Below, piece by piece: positions 25,102 to 36,317 of a stretch of DNA of 64,000 nt; position 1 is the stretch's first letter; each line of letters starts with the position of its first letter. Position numbers and translations under genes: made by a program. Below the pieces are notes generated by a model, which was not told the origin of the DNA, searched no databases, and saw nothing but the letters and a program-made list of their open reading frames with translations. The DNA comes from Colocasia esculenta (taxonomy: Eukaryota; Streptophyta; Magnoliopsida; Alismatales; Araceae): positions 48,883,359 through 48,947,358 of the forward strand of contig CM024766.1 of assembly GCA_014218235.1 (NCBI GenBank), read 5' to 3'.

Positions 25102-26196
25102 TGATGATCAGTCCATCTCCATATAATTTGTTTTTTATTATATATATTTTTGGTGATTAACAAAACTCTAGAAATTATGGACTAACACTCATGTTCTTTA
25201 AAGTCTACTACATATGATTTGTCTAAGTATACATCGACTTCTATTAAAAGCTCACATCGATTACTATTATGTTTTTACATCGATTTCACTTAAACAACGA
25301 CTACCTTGTTATAACACCGATTTTGGTTCTACATCGATTTCACTTAAACATCGATTTCATGTAGAACAACGACTTCATATCAGAACATCGATTTCAGTTC
25401 AAACATCGATTTTGTTTCAACAACGATTTCATTAAAACATCAATTTTGCTTCTACATCGACTTCATATTAGAACATCGATTTCGGCTTAAACATTGATTT
25501 CGTTTCTACATCGATTTCATATAGAACATCGACTTCACTTAAAACAATGATTTCGATTCAACAACAATTTCAATAAAACATCAATTTTGGTAGAACATCG
25601 ATTTCATATGGAACATCGACTTTACTTAAATAACGACTTCGTTCCAAACAATGATTTCATGTGAACATTGATTTCATTACAACAACGACTTCACTTTGAA
25701 CATCGATTTCACCTGAACATCGATTTTAGTTAAACATCGACTTCAATACAACAACAACTTCATCCAGAACAACGATTTCACTCAAAACATGGATTATGTT
25801 CACATCAACTGTGTCTTAACATGGATTATATTCTCACATGGATTATGGTTATAACTCAACATCGATTTCATATTTATATCGACTCTCATTGTACACAGAC
25901 TGTCTCTAAACATTAACTCTCCTTTATATCGATTATGTTTTAGAAAGTTGATGAATATTTCTATTATAATCATTCTAGATAATTTTTAATATATTTCATC
26001 CTTCATAATATTTAATATATTCAAATCTCTATGGATTTCAAGTCTTCCTGCGATTCAAGTTGTCTCTTGCATACTCAAACATTTATTGTGTGTGCTACAA
26101 TATCTCTGCTTGACATATCTCTTTGTTTGCCACACTCATGTCACGTAAAGTAAAACTTTACAGGATGACAGAATGAAATTTCCTTTATGGTATATC
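25102..26196 (+). repeat. 3' LTR of element A, first part
   Basis: Starts TGATGATCAGTC after the polypurine tract, resembling element B's TGATGAACAGTC. It is interrupted at 26197 by the hAT-like element and continues at 49494-50455, giving about 2.06 kb in total. It contains the CATCGATTTC array. Confidence 0.85.
25228..25935. repeat. Degenerate CATCGATTTC array in the A LTR
   Basis: Over 30 degenerate copies of an ~18-20 bp unit built on (A)ACATCGATTTCA, with variants CATCGACTTC and AACGATTTC. It begins just after TTTGTCTAAGTATACATC, a leader that also starts the different array in the element B LTR. Confidence 0.85.
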
Positions 26197-26339
26197 TACG
26201 GCTATCAATGGGTGGGTTTGGACTGGCCCAGTCCAAACCCATCCCAACCCAAAATTAAAATAACCCAACCCAAGTCCAACTCAAATCTAATAAATCAAAA
26301 TTAATAAAACCCATGTTCGCCCGTTGGACCCCTTCTAGC

Positions 26340-26705
26340 ACAAAATAAATAAAACTCAATTTGGAATCCACGGCCTCCGAAATGGCTCCCCTGCTCCAGC
26401 ACGAGAGGACCAATCCACCAGAAAGGCCTCCTCTTACGGGGCCTGTGCGTCTATCAACCTCCTCCCACAAGAGACCTCGAGGAGGAAGACGCCGAAGGTG
26501 AAGACGTCGGTGGCTTTGTTCTGCAACATCCCCATCGTCATCCCGATGATCACCGGAGTGGAAGATGATGCCAATCTCCAGCACTTGTGACACCATTTGT
26601 TGCTTCAGCCTCGTTATCCTCTCCTTCGCGTCACCTACCATCGTGTCTGCCAACGATTCACCCAGGACAACGCCGCTGCCACCGTGATGGTTCGCCTTCT
26701 CAGGT
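26340..26705 (-). pseudogene. Captured lectin receptor-like kinase fragment
   Basis: On the minus strand one frame reads ATDVFTFGVFLLEVSCGRR (26458-26514), the conserved subdomain of plant L-type lectin receptor kinases that follows the activation loop. After a frame change comes CWSRGAISEAVDSKL (26355-26400), matching the next conserved block of these kinases. The order and spacing fit one exon piece with a frameshift and a stop between. Upstream, to about 26705, is a further open stretch I cannot place. The fragment is GC-rich compared with the surrounding LTR DNA. It has no start, catalytic loop or membrane segment, so it is a captured pseudogene piece inside the hAT-like element. Confidence 0.72.
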
Positions 26706-27094
26706 AACTGTTGGATTTTTGGTTGATATGATCTAGTCAGCGTCGCCGGCGCCGGCATCGCATGGAAGGGGAAATCCCACCCGAGTGGTGGCGGTGGTTG
26801 GGGGAGGTCGTCCTCCTTCTGGTGCAAGGCCACAGTGGTGCTCTACTGCCTCCTCCTCTCCACCTTCACCTTCTCTGCTTTCTGGCTGTTCGGAGGTACG
26901 CGGTGCCCCTTCTCCCTCCACCCCTCGCCAATCTGAACTCAAGCTCACCACGTTTGGATCTGATGCATCCAAATTTTGAATAACACAGATTGTTCAAAAC
27001 TTCTGTTGGATCTATCCTCTGAGCGAACAATAGACTTCTTGATGTCCATTCCTTTTTAAATTTGGTGATTAGGTTTTTATTTCCCCCTGAATTT

Positions 27095-28400
27095 TGATGA
27101 ACAGTCTATCCCCATGTAATTTAAATTAATTACATTTCTATTTTGGTGATTAACAAAACCATGTTATTTTGATAATTATCAAACCCTTGATTAAGGTCAC
27201 TAACCTATTTTCTACAAGTCTTAAGCACAGGAAATAAGACTGAACGCATTACTGCATGCATGCAGACGATATCGTCCATTATCATGTCTATCCTGTATGC
27301 ATCTTTTAGAACAGCAAAATAGCATTACTATTTTGATGAATATTCACACTAACATTGACTGACGACAAGAGATAGTCCAGCTGTCTATTACTCTAGATTA
27401 CTTTGTGTGCAGGTCCCTGTCAGCTATTCATCTCACAACGTTGGACCTTATAGAAGCCAAAGGACACTTCAGAAGATCCTATCTCTTTGCGTGCATAAAT
27501 GGATAAAGGACTGTTGACTGGAAGCTTCCAAGTGCCACTCAGTCTAACGTCCACCAAAAGCTAGAGGCAATGGATACTTCAACGTTTAAATTTCAATTTG
27601 AAGATATATATATTGAAGAAAGCAACTCTAGAGGAGATATACACAGACAGAGAATGACAGTCACAAAAACTCTCTGATCTTCAAGTCTTCTGCGAGTTCT
27701 CAAGAAAGAGCCAAGCCTCATTCTATTAGATTAGCTCTTTGCTCTCTGCATTGTTTGTAGATTTTCGAGAGAGCTTGTTTGGTTCTGAGAGTGAGTTTTT
27801 GTTTGTAGATCTCATTGCTCTCAGTCCCTAGCTTCAGATCTTGGCTTGTCAAAGCTTGATCTAGGGGCTTAATCTTCTGCTTACTTGTTTCTGTGCTTGT
27901 ACCCTTCGTGTGTGAAGGAAGACCTGGTGGAATCTAGGGTGTGTGTTCCCTTCTGTTGTGAAGGAAGACCTGGTGGGGCATCCATGGTATTTGTATTTCC
28001 CTTCGTGTGTGAAGGAAGACCTGGTGGAATCCAGGGTGTGTGTTCCCTTCTGTTGTGAAGGAAGACCTGGTGGGGCATCCAGGGTGTTTGTATTTCCCTT
28101 CGTGTGAAGGAAGACCAGGTGCGGCTAGGTGTAAGGGTCCTTAAGGGGGACAATACCCTTGGTAGTGAAATCCTGAGATATTGCTCAGGGACTGGACGTA
28201 GGACTCCTAAGGAGAGGAGATCTGAACCAGGATAATTCTTGTGTTGTGTGATTGCTCTCTGTGTGATTGTTGATTATTCTAACTATAACTAACATCCAAT
28301 GAAGTGTATTTCTCTGTGAACGTTTTTAGTGAACAGGTATTAGCTGATAAATTATTAAAAACCCATTCACCCCCCCTCTGGGCTACCTAACTGGGCAACA
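27095..28400 (+). repeat. 5' LTR of element B (internally deleted)
   Basis: 1306 bp against 2125 bp for the 3' LTR. The AACGATT-type array is missing: sequence jumps from GGAAATAAGA (ending 27239) to CTGAACGCAT. A TATA-like stretch TATATATATT is at about 27605-27614. The R/U5 hairpin array is at 27902-28112, and the U5 end CCTTAAGGGGGAC is shared with element A. Confidence 0.92.
27902..28112 (+). repeat. Five-copy hairpin array in R/U5 of element B
   Basis: Units of about 46-51 bp begin at about 27902, 27948, 27998, 28044 and 28096. Each contains CCTTC, a 4-6 nt loop and GAAGG, then AAGACC(T/A)GGTG. Two alternating unit types give a ~97 bp higher-order repeat. The same five copies occur in the 3' LTR at about 48272-48485. 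It lies downstream of the TATA box, so it would be transcribed. Confidence 0.85.
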
Positions 28401-28402
28401 AG

Positions 28403-28414
28403 TGGTATCAGAGC
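28403..28414 (+). other. Primer binding site of element B
   Basis: TGGTATCAGAGC, two bases after the LTR end at 28400, as in element A. Confidence 0.92.
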
Positions 28415-28464
28415 GAGTCTCTTCGACAAAGAAGAAGATCCAACGATCTGAAGAGTAAAGATCC

Positions 28465-30235
28465 ATGGCAGCTCAAGGTCACAGTGAAGGTCAGTTGGTC
28501 AACCGACCACCATTGTTCGATGGAGAAGACTATGCTTACTAGAAAACAAGAATGGAATATTTTCTACAAGGTCATGACTACCAGATATGGTCCATAGTGA
28601 AGAAGGTGATCTCCTAGTCAACAATGAGAAAAATCAGTGGACAGATGATGATAGGAAGAAGATATCTCTCAACTGTAAGGCAGAAAGTATTTTGTGCTGT
28701 GCCCTCAGCAAAAAGGAGTTCAACCGTGTATCTGCCTGCAAATCCGCAATGGAGATGTGGGAGACATTAAGAATCACCTATGAAGGCACTGACAAGGTTA
28801 AAGAGACCAGGATAGATATTCTGGTAACTCAGTATGAGAGGTTCCAAATGTAGCCAGGAGAGTCCATAACCCAAATGTTCAGCAGATTCACAGACATTAC
28901 AAACGGCTTAGCTGGACTTGGTAAGACATATGAAATTGGAGATATGGTTAGGAAGATCCTCAGATCTCTTCCATCTACATGGACTCCCAAAGTAACAGCC
29001 ATTGAGGAAGCCAACGACCTGAAAAGGATGTCTTTGGAGAAGCTCATTGGGTCCCTTATGGCCCATGAGTTCAATATGGAAAGGTTGGGAGAGTCCTCAA
29101 GCAGAATGAAGCATTCAAATGCTCTAAAAGCAGAAGAAGATAGATCAGAAGAGTCATCAGAAGAAGATGAGAGCTCAAGCAACTGTGAAGATGAAGAAGC
29201 AATGCTGTCAAGAAGATTGCCGCGCATTCTAGCTAAGAAGAAGAAGTTCCAGTCTGGTAGAAGATACTTCAGGAAAAATAAGGGATTTAAGAAACCAGAT
29301 GGAAAAGATCAGAAGAAGGGCGAGCCCATATGCTATGAATGCAAGAAGCCAGGACATATCAGGGCAGATTGTCCAAAGTTTAAGAAGCCTGAATTCAGAA
29401 AGAAAGAAAGTTCAAAGAAATTTAGGAGACACAAGAAGAAGGCTATGGCAGCAGCCTGGAGCAACAGCAGTGACTCGGACAGTGAGTCAAGCTCAAGCAG
29501 TGATGAAGAAGAAGCCAACCTGGCCTTCATGGCAAATACTGAAGAAAAGGTAACTACTGACTCATCTTTTGATTCATGTAATGATTCTAATTCTGATAAT
29601 TTAGAAGAAACTTTCAACGAACTATACAGTAAATATGGGGAATTATCAAAACTGTTAAAAGCTAGTAAGAAAAATACTGCATGTTTAGAAAATACTAATT
29701 CAGACATAAAAATAAAAATGAAGAACTAGAGAAGCAAATAACTGAACTTAAAAGAAGAAATGAACTATTGTGTGAGGATCTAAAAGATAAAAATAAACAA
29801 ATAATCATATTAGAAAAACATGAGAGTTCAGATGAACTAATAAAAGAAATCAAAGCCTTAAATAAAGAAAATGACAAACTGTCAAGGACGCTGAAGAAAT
29901 TTACTAATGGTAAAAATTCCTTAGTATTAAAAGGTGCTAGACGATTAGGGAAGAATAAACAAGGAGTAGGATACACACCCCCAGAAAATATAGAAACAAT
30001 AATACATCCTAAAACATATCCAACTCCAAAGTTCATACCTGAACAAGACATAGAATACAAAGCTAATTTTAAATACATTGAAAAGGTAACTAAAACATCC
30101 TGTTGTAGCCACTGTAATAAGTTAGGACATATAAAAATAACATGTCCAACTAGAGATAAAAAGTGGATAATTAAAAAGGAAACTGCTGACACTAACCAAC
30201 AAGGACCCAAAAGAATTTGGGTACCTAAAACTTAA
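28465..30235 (+). pseudogene. gag of element B (broken)
   Basis: ATG at 28465, 50 bases after the primer site. It starts MAAQGHSEG and has the UBN2-type copia gag domain. A TAG replaces Trp near 28539, a frameshift lies near 28590, and a TAG at 28851-28853 follows FQM at the same codon as in element A. The longest intact stretch (28854-29729) contains the rest of UBN2, the CCHC knuckle CYECKKPGHIRADC (29331-29372), a Lys-rich stretch and a Ser/Asp-rich stretch. After another frame change (29768 onwards) comes a predicted coiled coil and a second knuckle CSHCNKLGHIKITC (about 30104-30148). Gag ends WVPKT with TAA at 30233-30235, overlapping the pol ATG by one base. Confidence 0.9.
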
Positions 30236-33200
30236 TGTCTCATTTTCAGGAAAGCCTTCGAGTATCAAAGTGGTACCTAGATAGCGGGTGCTCAAGGCAT
30301 ATGTCAGAGAATAGGAAGCTATCCACTCATCTCCAAGCTGAAGAAGGGACAGTTACCTATGGGGATAATGGAAAAGGAACAGTGATAGGCAATGGGTCAG
30401 TTAGCAACAAAGGGAAAACGATTATTGAAGATGTTTTGTGCGTCAAAGGGTTGAAGCACAACCTCATCAGTATCAGCCAGCTTTGTGACAAAGGTCATCA
30501 GATCAAGTTCCAAGAATCCAAGTGCAGCATCTTGAAGGATGGAGTAGTAATTTTCGAAGCTAACAGGAGAAGAACCTGTATGTGCTCTACCTTGAAGAAC
30601 TCAAAGATCAAGACGTTTGCTTAATAGCTAGCGAAGAGCAATCAACTGAGCTATGGCACAGAAGATTGGGCCATTGCAGTTTGGATGGCATGAACAAGCT
30701 CAGAAAGAGAAGTCTTGTGGAAGGTCTTCCAAAGGTCAGCACTAAAATAGATGGTATCTGCAGACCGTGTGCAAAAGGGAAGCACACTAAGAGTTCCTTC
30801 AAGTCAAAGACTGTGGTAACCACCTCTAAACCATTAGAACTCCTTCACATGGATTTGTTTGGGCCAATGAGGACCACCAGTCTTAGAGGAAAGAATTTTG
30901 GATTTGTGATTGTAGATGACTATTCCAGATTTACATGGGTTTCTTTCTTGGAACACAAAGATGATACATTCGATAGTTTTGTAAGTTTCAGCATGAAAGT
31001 ACAGAAAGACAAGAATATTGCATTGTTGGAATCCAGTCAGATCATGGAGGAGAGTTCCAAAATGAAAAGTTTTCAAAATTCTGTGATGACCAAGGGATTG
31101 AGCATAACTTCTCAGCACCAAGGACACCACAACAGAATGGAGTTGCTGAGAGGAAGAATAGAACCTTATTAGATATGGCAAGAACAATGCTGTCAGAATA
31201 TGATTTACCAAGGTATTTCTGGGCCAAAGTAGTGAACACAGCAAGCTACATCATTAATAGAGTGATGATCAGGCCTATCTTGAAGAAGACTGCATATGAA
31301 CTGTACAAAGGAAAGAAGCCGAAGATCAGTCATTTCAGGACATTTGGTTGTCCATGTTTCATTCACAACAACGGAAAAAGAGACATTGGTAAGTTGGATG
31401 CCAAATCAGATGAAGGCATCTTCATGGGGTATGCTTCTAAACCTAAAGGTTATAGAGTATTTAATAAGCGTACACTATTGATAGAGCAATCTGTGCACAT
31501 TATCTTTTATGAAACTAACCCTTCCTTGAGAAAGGAAGAAGATAGTGACATTGATGATGCAGATGATTTGTCCAAGAAATTAAAGAACACATCAATTGAG
31601 GACAAGGAAGATCCACCTCTGGAAGACCTGCAACAAACATACATTGAACATGAAAATCTTCCAAAGGAATGGAGATACAAGAAACATCACCCACCTGAAA
31701 ACATCATTGGTGATCCAACTGTAGGGGTAAGAACAAGAGGTAATGTAATCCCTTGTGATTACCTAGCTTTTGTTTCTCAAATAGAGCCTAGAACAGTCAA
31801 TGAAGCTCTTACTGATGAATCTTGGATTTTAGCCATGCAAGATGAACTGAATCAGTTCAAGAGAAACCATGTATGGTCACTTGTTCCTATACCATCAGAT
31901 CATCTAGTTATTGGCACCAAATGGGTGTTCAGAAATAAATTGGATGAAGCTGGTGTGATCTTAAGAAATAAGGCCAGATTGGTAGCTCAAGGCTATTCCC
32001 AAGAGGAAGGCATAGATTTCCATGAAACCTATACACCTGTAGCTAGACTTGAGGCTATTAGAATCTTACTTGCATATGTATCAGCATTAGACTTGAAATT
32101 ATTTCAAATGGATGTCAAATCCACATTTTTAAATGGCTTTATTAAAGAGGAAGTTTATGTGGAACAACCTCCGGGTTTTGATGACACAGAATTTCCTAAT
32201 CATGTCTTTAGATTACATAAAGCTTTATATGGTTTGAAACAAGCACCTAGGGCCTGGTATGAAAGGCTTAGCTCATTTTTACTGAACCATGGTTTCACTA
32301 GAGGTCAAGTAGATAGTACATTGTTCATCAAATCCAAAGTTAAACACATATTACTTATGCAAATTTATGTAGATGATATAATTTTTGGATCTACTGATGA
32401 ATCTCTTTGCAAGTATTTTGAAAAGTTAATGCAGGGAGAATTCGAAATGAGTATGATGGGGGAGCTCAACTATTTCCTTGAACTACAAATTAAGCAAGGA
32501 AAAGATGGCACCCACATCTGTCAAGCCAAATACACCAAGGAGCTCTTAAAAAAGTTTGGATTTGAAAATGCCAAGCCATTGTCAACACCTATGAGTACAT
32601 CAACATGGATGGATAGTGACAAGGATGGTAAGAAAGTAGATCAAAAGATATACAGAGGTATGATAGGTTCTTTACTTTACTTAATAGCTAGCAGACCTGA
32701 TATTTTATTTAGTGTATGTATGTGTGCTAGATACCAAGCATATCCTAGAGAATCTCATCTAATTTCAGTTAAAAGAATCTTTAGATACTTATCTAGAACT
32801 CATGACTTAGGACTTTGGTATCCAAAATCATATGAAATTAACTTAGTAGGATATTTAGATGCTGATTATGCTGGATGCAAAATAGATAGAAAAAGCACCA
32901 GCGGTTGTTGTCAATTTCTTGCAGGTTGTCTGATATCATGGTCCTCCAAGAAGCAGAATTCAGTAGCACTATCGACAGCTGAAGCTGAGTATGTTGCTGC
33001 TGGAAGTTGTTGTACACAACTCCTATGGATAAAGCAACAACTTGAGGACTATGGGCTACACATCAAGTCAATCCCACTGCTATGTGACAACACAAGTGCT
33101 ATAAACTTAACCAAAAATCCAGTACAATACTCAAGGACCAAACACATTAAGGTTAGATATCATTTTATTCATGATCATGTAGCTAATGGTAATATAGAAA

Positions 33201-33307
33201 TTTCTTTCATTGATACAAATAATCAGTTAGCAGACATATTCACAAAAGCCTTATCCGAAGAGAGGTTTACTTCTCTCAGAAGGGAATTAGGCATGTGCAA
33301 ATTGTGA
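30235..33307 (+). pseudogene. pol of element B: protease, integrase, reverse transcriptase, RNase H
   Basis: The first ATG (30235-30237) shares its A with the gag stop (TAATG), so pol is in the -1 frame. Protease motif YLDSGCSRHM at about 30277-30303. A frameshift near 30575 precedes the GAG-pre-integrase region (ELWHRRLGHCS) and the integrase zinc site. Integrase catalytic residues are visible: HMDLFGPM near 30850 and SDHGGEF near 31040, the latter next to a second frameshift. From 31175 to 33307 there are 710 open codons: integrase C-terminus, linker, RT with YVDDIIFGS (about 32367) and RNase H (DADYAGCK, DNTSAINL), ending with a stop after GMCKL. It is much better preserved than A's pol, with two frameshifts and no nonsense codons in RT. 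Confidence 0.93.
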
Positions 33308-33732
33308 AAGATTTATTTGCTAAACCTGAGATATTCATTTTCAGAGCCTAAATTAATTATTCTCCTTGAAAGTGAGCAAAATATCTCAATTATCTCTCAT
33401 TTATTCTATCTGGCGTAAATACTCATGTCGGTTCGTTATTTGTAACTCTTTATTTCTTTCAAATTGGAGTTTTGTCGTTTTTCGCCATAAAGGCACATCC
33501 CATTTCGAAAAAGCTTTTATCCTTTATTTCAAAAATCTCAGAATCTGTGTGGGAACGATTCCTCTTCCCTCTTTATCTCCTTCGTCCTCCTGCCTGAAGC
33601 GATACCCTATCGGCCCCGGCATCGACTCTCTGCAAATTTGAAGCCTCCCTTTCTTCCCGCGAAGAAATTTCTTGAGGGCTTTCACTCCTGCTTCCATCTC
33701 AAACCTCCAGAAACCTCTCTCCACTCGAATCC

Positions 33733-36317
33733 ATGGCCGCATCCGTTGTCTTCGGCAGGCTTGGGGGCTATGGCGTTGAGTTTCTTACAGCTGAGCAGCA
33801 GGGGAGGTTTACGTTTGTGAAGATGAAGCTGTGTGGCAATAAGGCAGTGGATGTTGCAGACTTGGAGAAGACTGGAATGCACAGCATAGTGGCAGCTATG
33901 AGCAGGATGAAGTGGACAGAGATCACAACCCTATCTGAGGTAAGCTATCCAGACCTCGTAAAGGCATTTTATGTTTGTTTGAGAACAGAGGCAGACGGGT
34001 CCTTGACATCTTCTGTCAAGGGAACCCGGATTAAGATTGATCATGAGCTGTTGAAGACCTTGTTTGGCGTGAGCTCATCTGGTCACAGTGGGATCCACAC
34101 CGTGGATACCCAGGCAAAGGGACTAGGGACTATTGGTCCCGAATATAGGTTGAAGGATGGTAAATTGGACATAAATCAGTTGAATGCTTTTAATCGTCTC
34201 CTGCACTTTATAGTCTGTCAGATTTTAGTTCCAAGAAGTGCTACTTTCTCCACATGCACCAAGGCGGATTAGGACATGATGTATTGGGCCATTCAGAACC
34301 AGCAGATAAATATGGCTGAAGTGATCATTGAGAGGATGAAATTTTCTCATGCTCAAATCTGGGATACTAAGAGCAAATTAAATGTGTCTCTGCCCTATGC
34401 CCACTTGCTCACTAAAATTTTCCAACACTTTGGGATAAACCTGTCCGGGGCAGTAGTAGAGAAGATGGGCCAAGCTATCCGGTCCAGAAATTTGAGGAAA
34501 AGTGGTTTTTCAGTAGTTAATGGTGTGTGGATCAAAACCTCTGTGGCTGAAAGTGAGGCCATAATAGGCGAAGCGCAAGAAGCCCAGCAAGAAGTAATAG
34601 CAGAAATAGCAGCAGTGGTAGTAGAAGCTCCAGAATCAGAAGTAGTAGCACCAGCTAGAACAGCAGCAGCAGCAGTAGAAGAGGCACCAGTAGCAGTTGA
34701 AGTACCAGCAACAGTAGCACCAGCACCAGAGGTAGCAGTTGTTAATGAATCCAGTAGCAGGATTGAGACATCCCTCCTGAAGACATTGAGCCCATTGGGC
34801 AATCCTCTGAGAATCCTCTCCCCTCTTCTCAAGTAGCCTCTGTACTTCGGGATGCACTTGACTCCATCCTAAGCACCTCTGTTGATCAAGAGATTGGTGG
34901 TAGTCTAGTGGCAGAAGCTGTGGCATCTGGCAACACTGAAGAAATTTTAGTTGAAAATGCTCCCAGTGAGGGGAGCAAGCAGTCGAACATGAAGATGTGG
35001 TTATGGAAGATGCTCCTATTGAGGGGGAGCAATCTCTTCATGAGTCTGTTCAGGAAGAAGCAGCTATGGCAACAGGCCACACTGATGTTCAAATGGAAGA
35101 GATTACTGTCCAGGAAGACCAGCCAACCGCAGTGCACAGGGATGCATCTTGGAAGATGTCCCTGCTGAAGGAGTAACTTTGGAAGAAAATGCAGGTGTGC
35201 CTCGGGAGGAGAGAACTGAAAACCCCTCAGAAAGGCAATTCAGAGAAGGAGAAATAGCAAGCTCCTCAGACTCTGAAGATGATGATGGTGATCTTCAGGC
35301 ACCTGTGGACCAAGCAAGGGAGAAAGGAAAGGAAGTTGTTGTAGAAGTTCCTCTCCTTGCAGATACTCCATATCAGAGGTCCCGGAGACAGAGAATTGTA
35401 ATAAATTTGAAGCCTATGATAGATAGGTTGGATGCTCAAGGAGAAATCCTATGCTCATTGCAATCTGATGTAAATTCCATTTTCATGAGCTAGGCATCAA
35501 CCACCAAAGAGCTATCTCAAGTAAGAAATGCTATGAAATGGTTCAACAAGGAAATGGGAAGCATGAAGTCCATGCTCTCTGAGATTTTGAAGGTAGTTGG
35601 AGCTCAAGCTCCTCCTCCCCCTCCAGCTCAGCCTTCGAAAGGAAATGAAGAAGAAGTTGTCAGGCCATCAGGGCCATCAGATCAAGAGTCTAGGCCATCA
35701 GGGCCGGAAATTGTTTCTCAGGCAGCAGCTGTGGAGTCTGGGCCTTCAGGGCCATCAGCACAAGGATCAGGGCCATCAGGGTCAGTTGAGTCTGAGCAAA
35801 ATTTGGCAAAAGAAGCAGTTGTAGCTCTAGAGCCCCCAGCTCCTTCACCTACTCAGACACCTGATCCTTCCTCTCCACCTTCGGCCTTCACTGCTCCACC
35901 AGCTCCTCAACCCTTCAAGCAACCTCAACCCAGAACCATCTCCTCTCCTACCCCATTTCCCACACATTCCTCTTCACCTCCTGTCTCTCACATTCCTCCA
36001 CCTCCTCCTCTTAGTGAGGTTCCTCCAGCATCTTCAGCTGGAGCCTCCTCCTCCTCTGGTCCCTCATTCTTTGGACCCTCTGAACCTACCTCTTCCAACC
36101 CACATTCTCTACTTCATCCTAATCCTCCTCCCTCCTTCATTACAATCATTCCAGAGGGAGCTCAGATTGATGGTCCCTACCTTAGGGCCATCAAGGATGA
36201 GTTTGAGGAAGCCATTCTCCGATCTATCCTCAAGGTTGGAGAACATATTCATGGGACAGACTCTTCTAGTCCTGTCCATAAGAAAAGAAAAACCTCCTCT
36301 TCTTCTAACTCCTCTTC
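33733..36317 (+). pseudogene. Envelope-like ORF of element B, first part (broken)
   Basis: Starts MAASVVFGRLGGYGVEF. The first 180 codons contain the VKGTRIKIDHELLKTLFG motif of the plant retrotransposon envelope-like family. A TAG near 34270 is followed in frame by a second conserved block (34276-34836, MGQAIRSRNLRKSGFS) and an Ala/Val/Glu-rich low-complexity run. After frameshifts (34840-35150) comes an acidic stretch ending FMS at the TAG 35491-35493, shared with element A. A Pro/Ser-rich region (35533-36317) with GPSGPS-like repeats leads to the insertion point of element E. The frame then continues at 45193. Function unknown; no membrane segment is obvious. Confidence 0.75.

Noticed and set aside
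33524..33882. Minus-strand frames near the start of B's envelope-like gene
   Set aside because: They are antisense to the spacer and to the conserved envelope-like start at 33733.
34395..34926. Minus-strand frames rich in Ala/Thr or Cys/Trp
   Set aside because: Antisense of the GCA/GTA-rich low-complexity part of the envelope-like gene.
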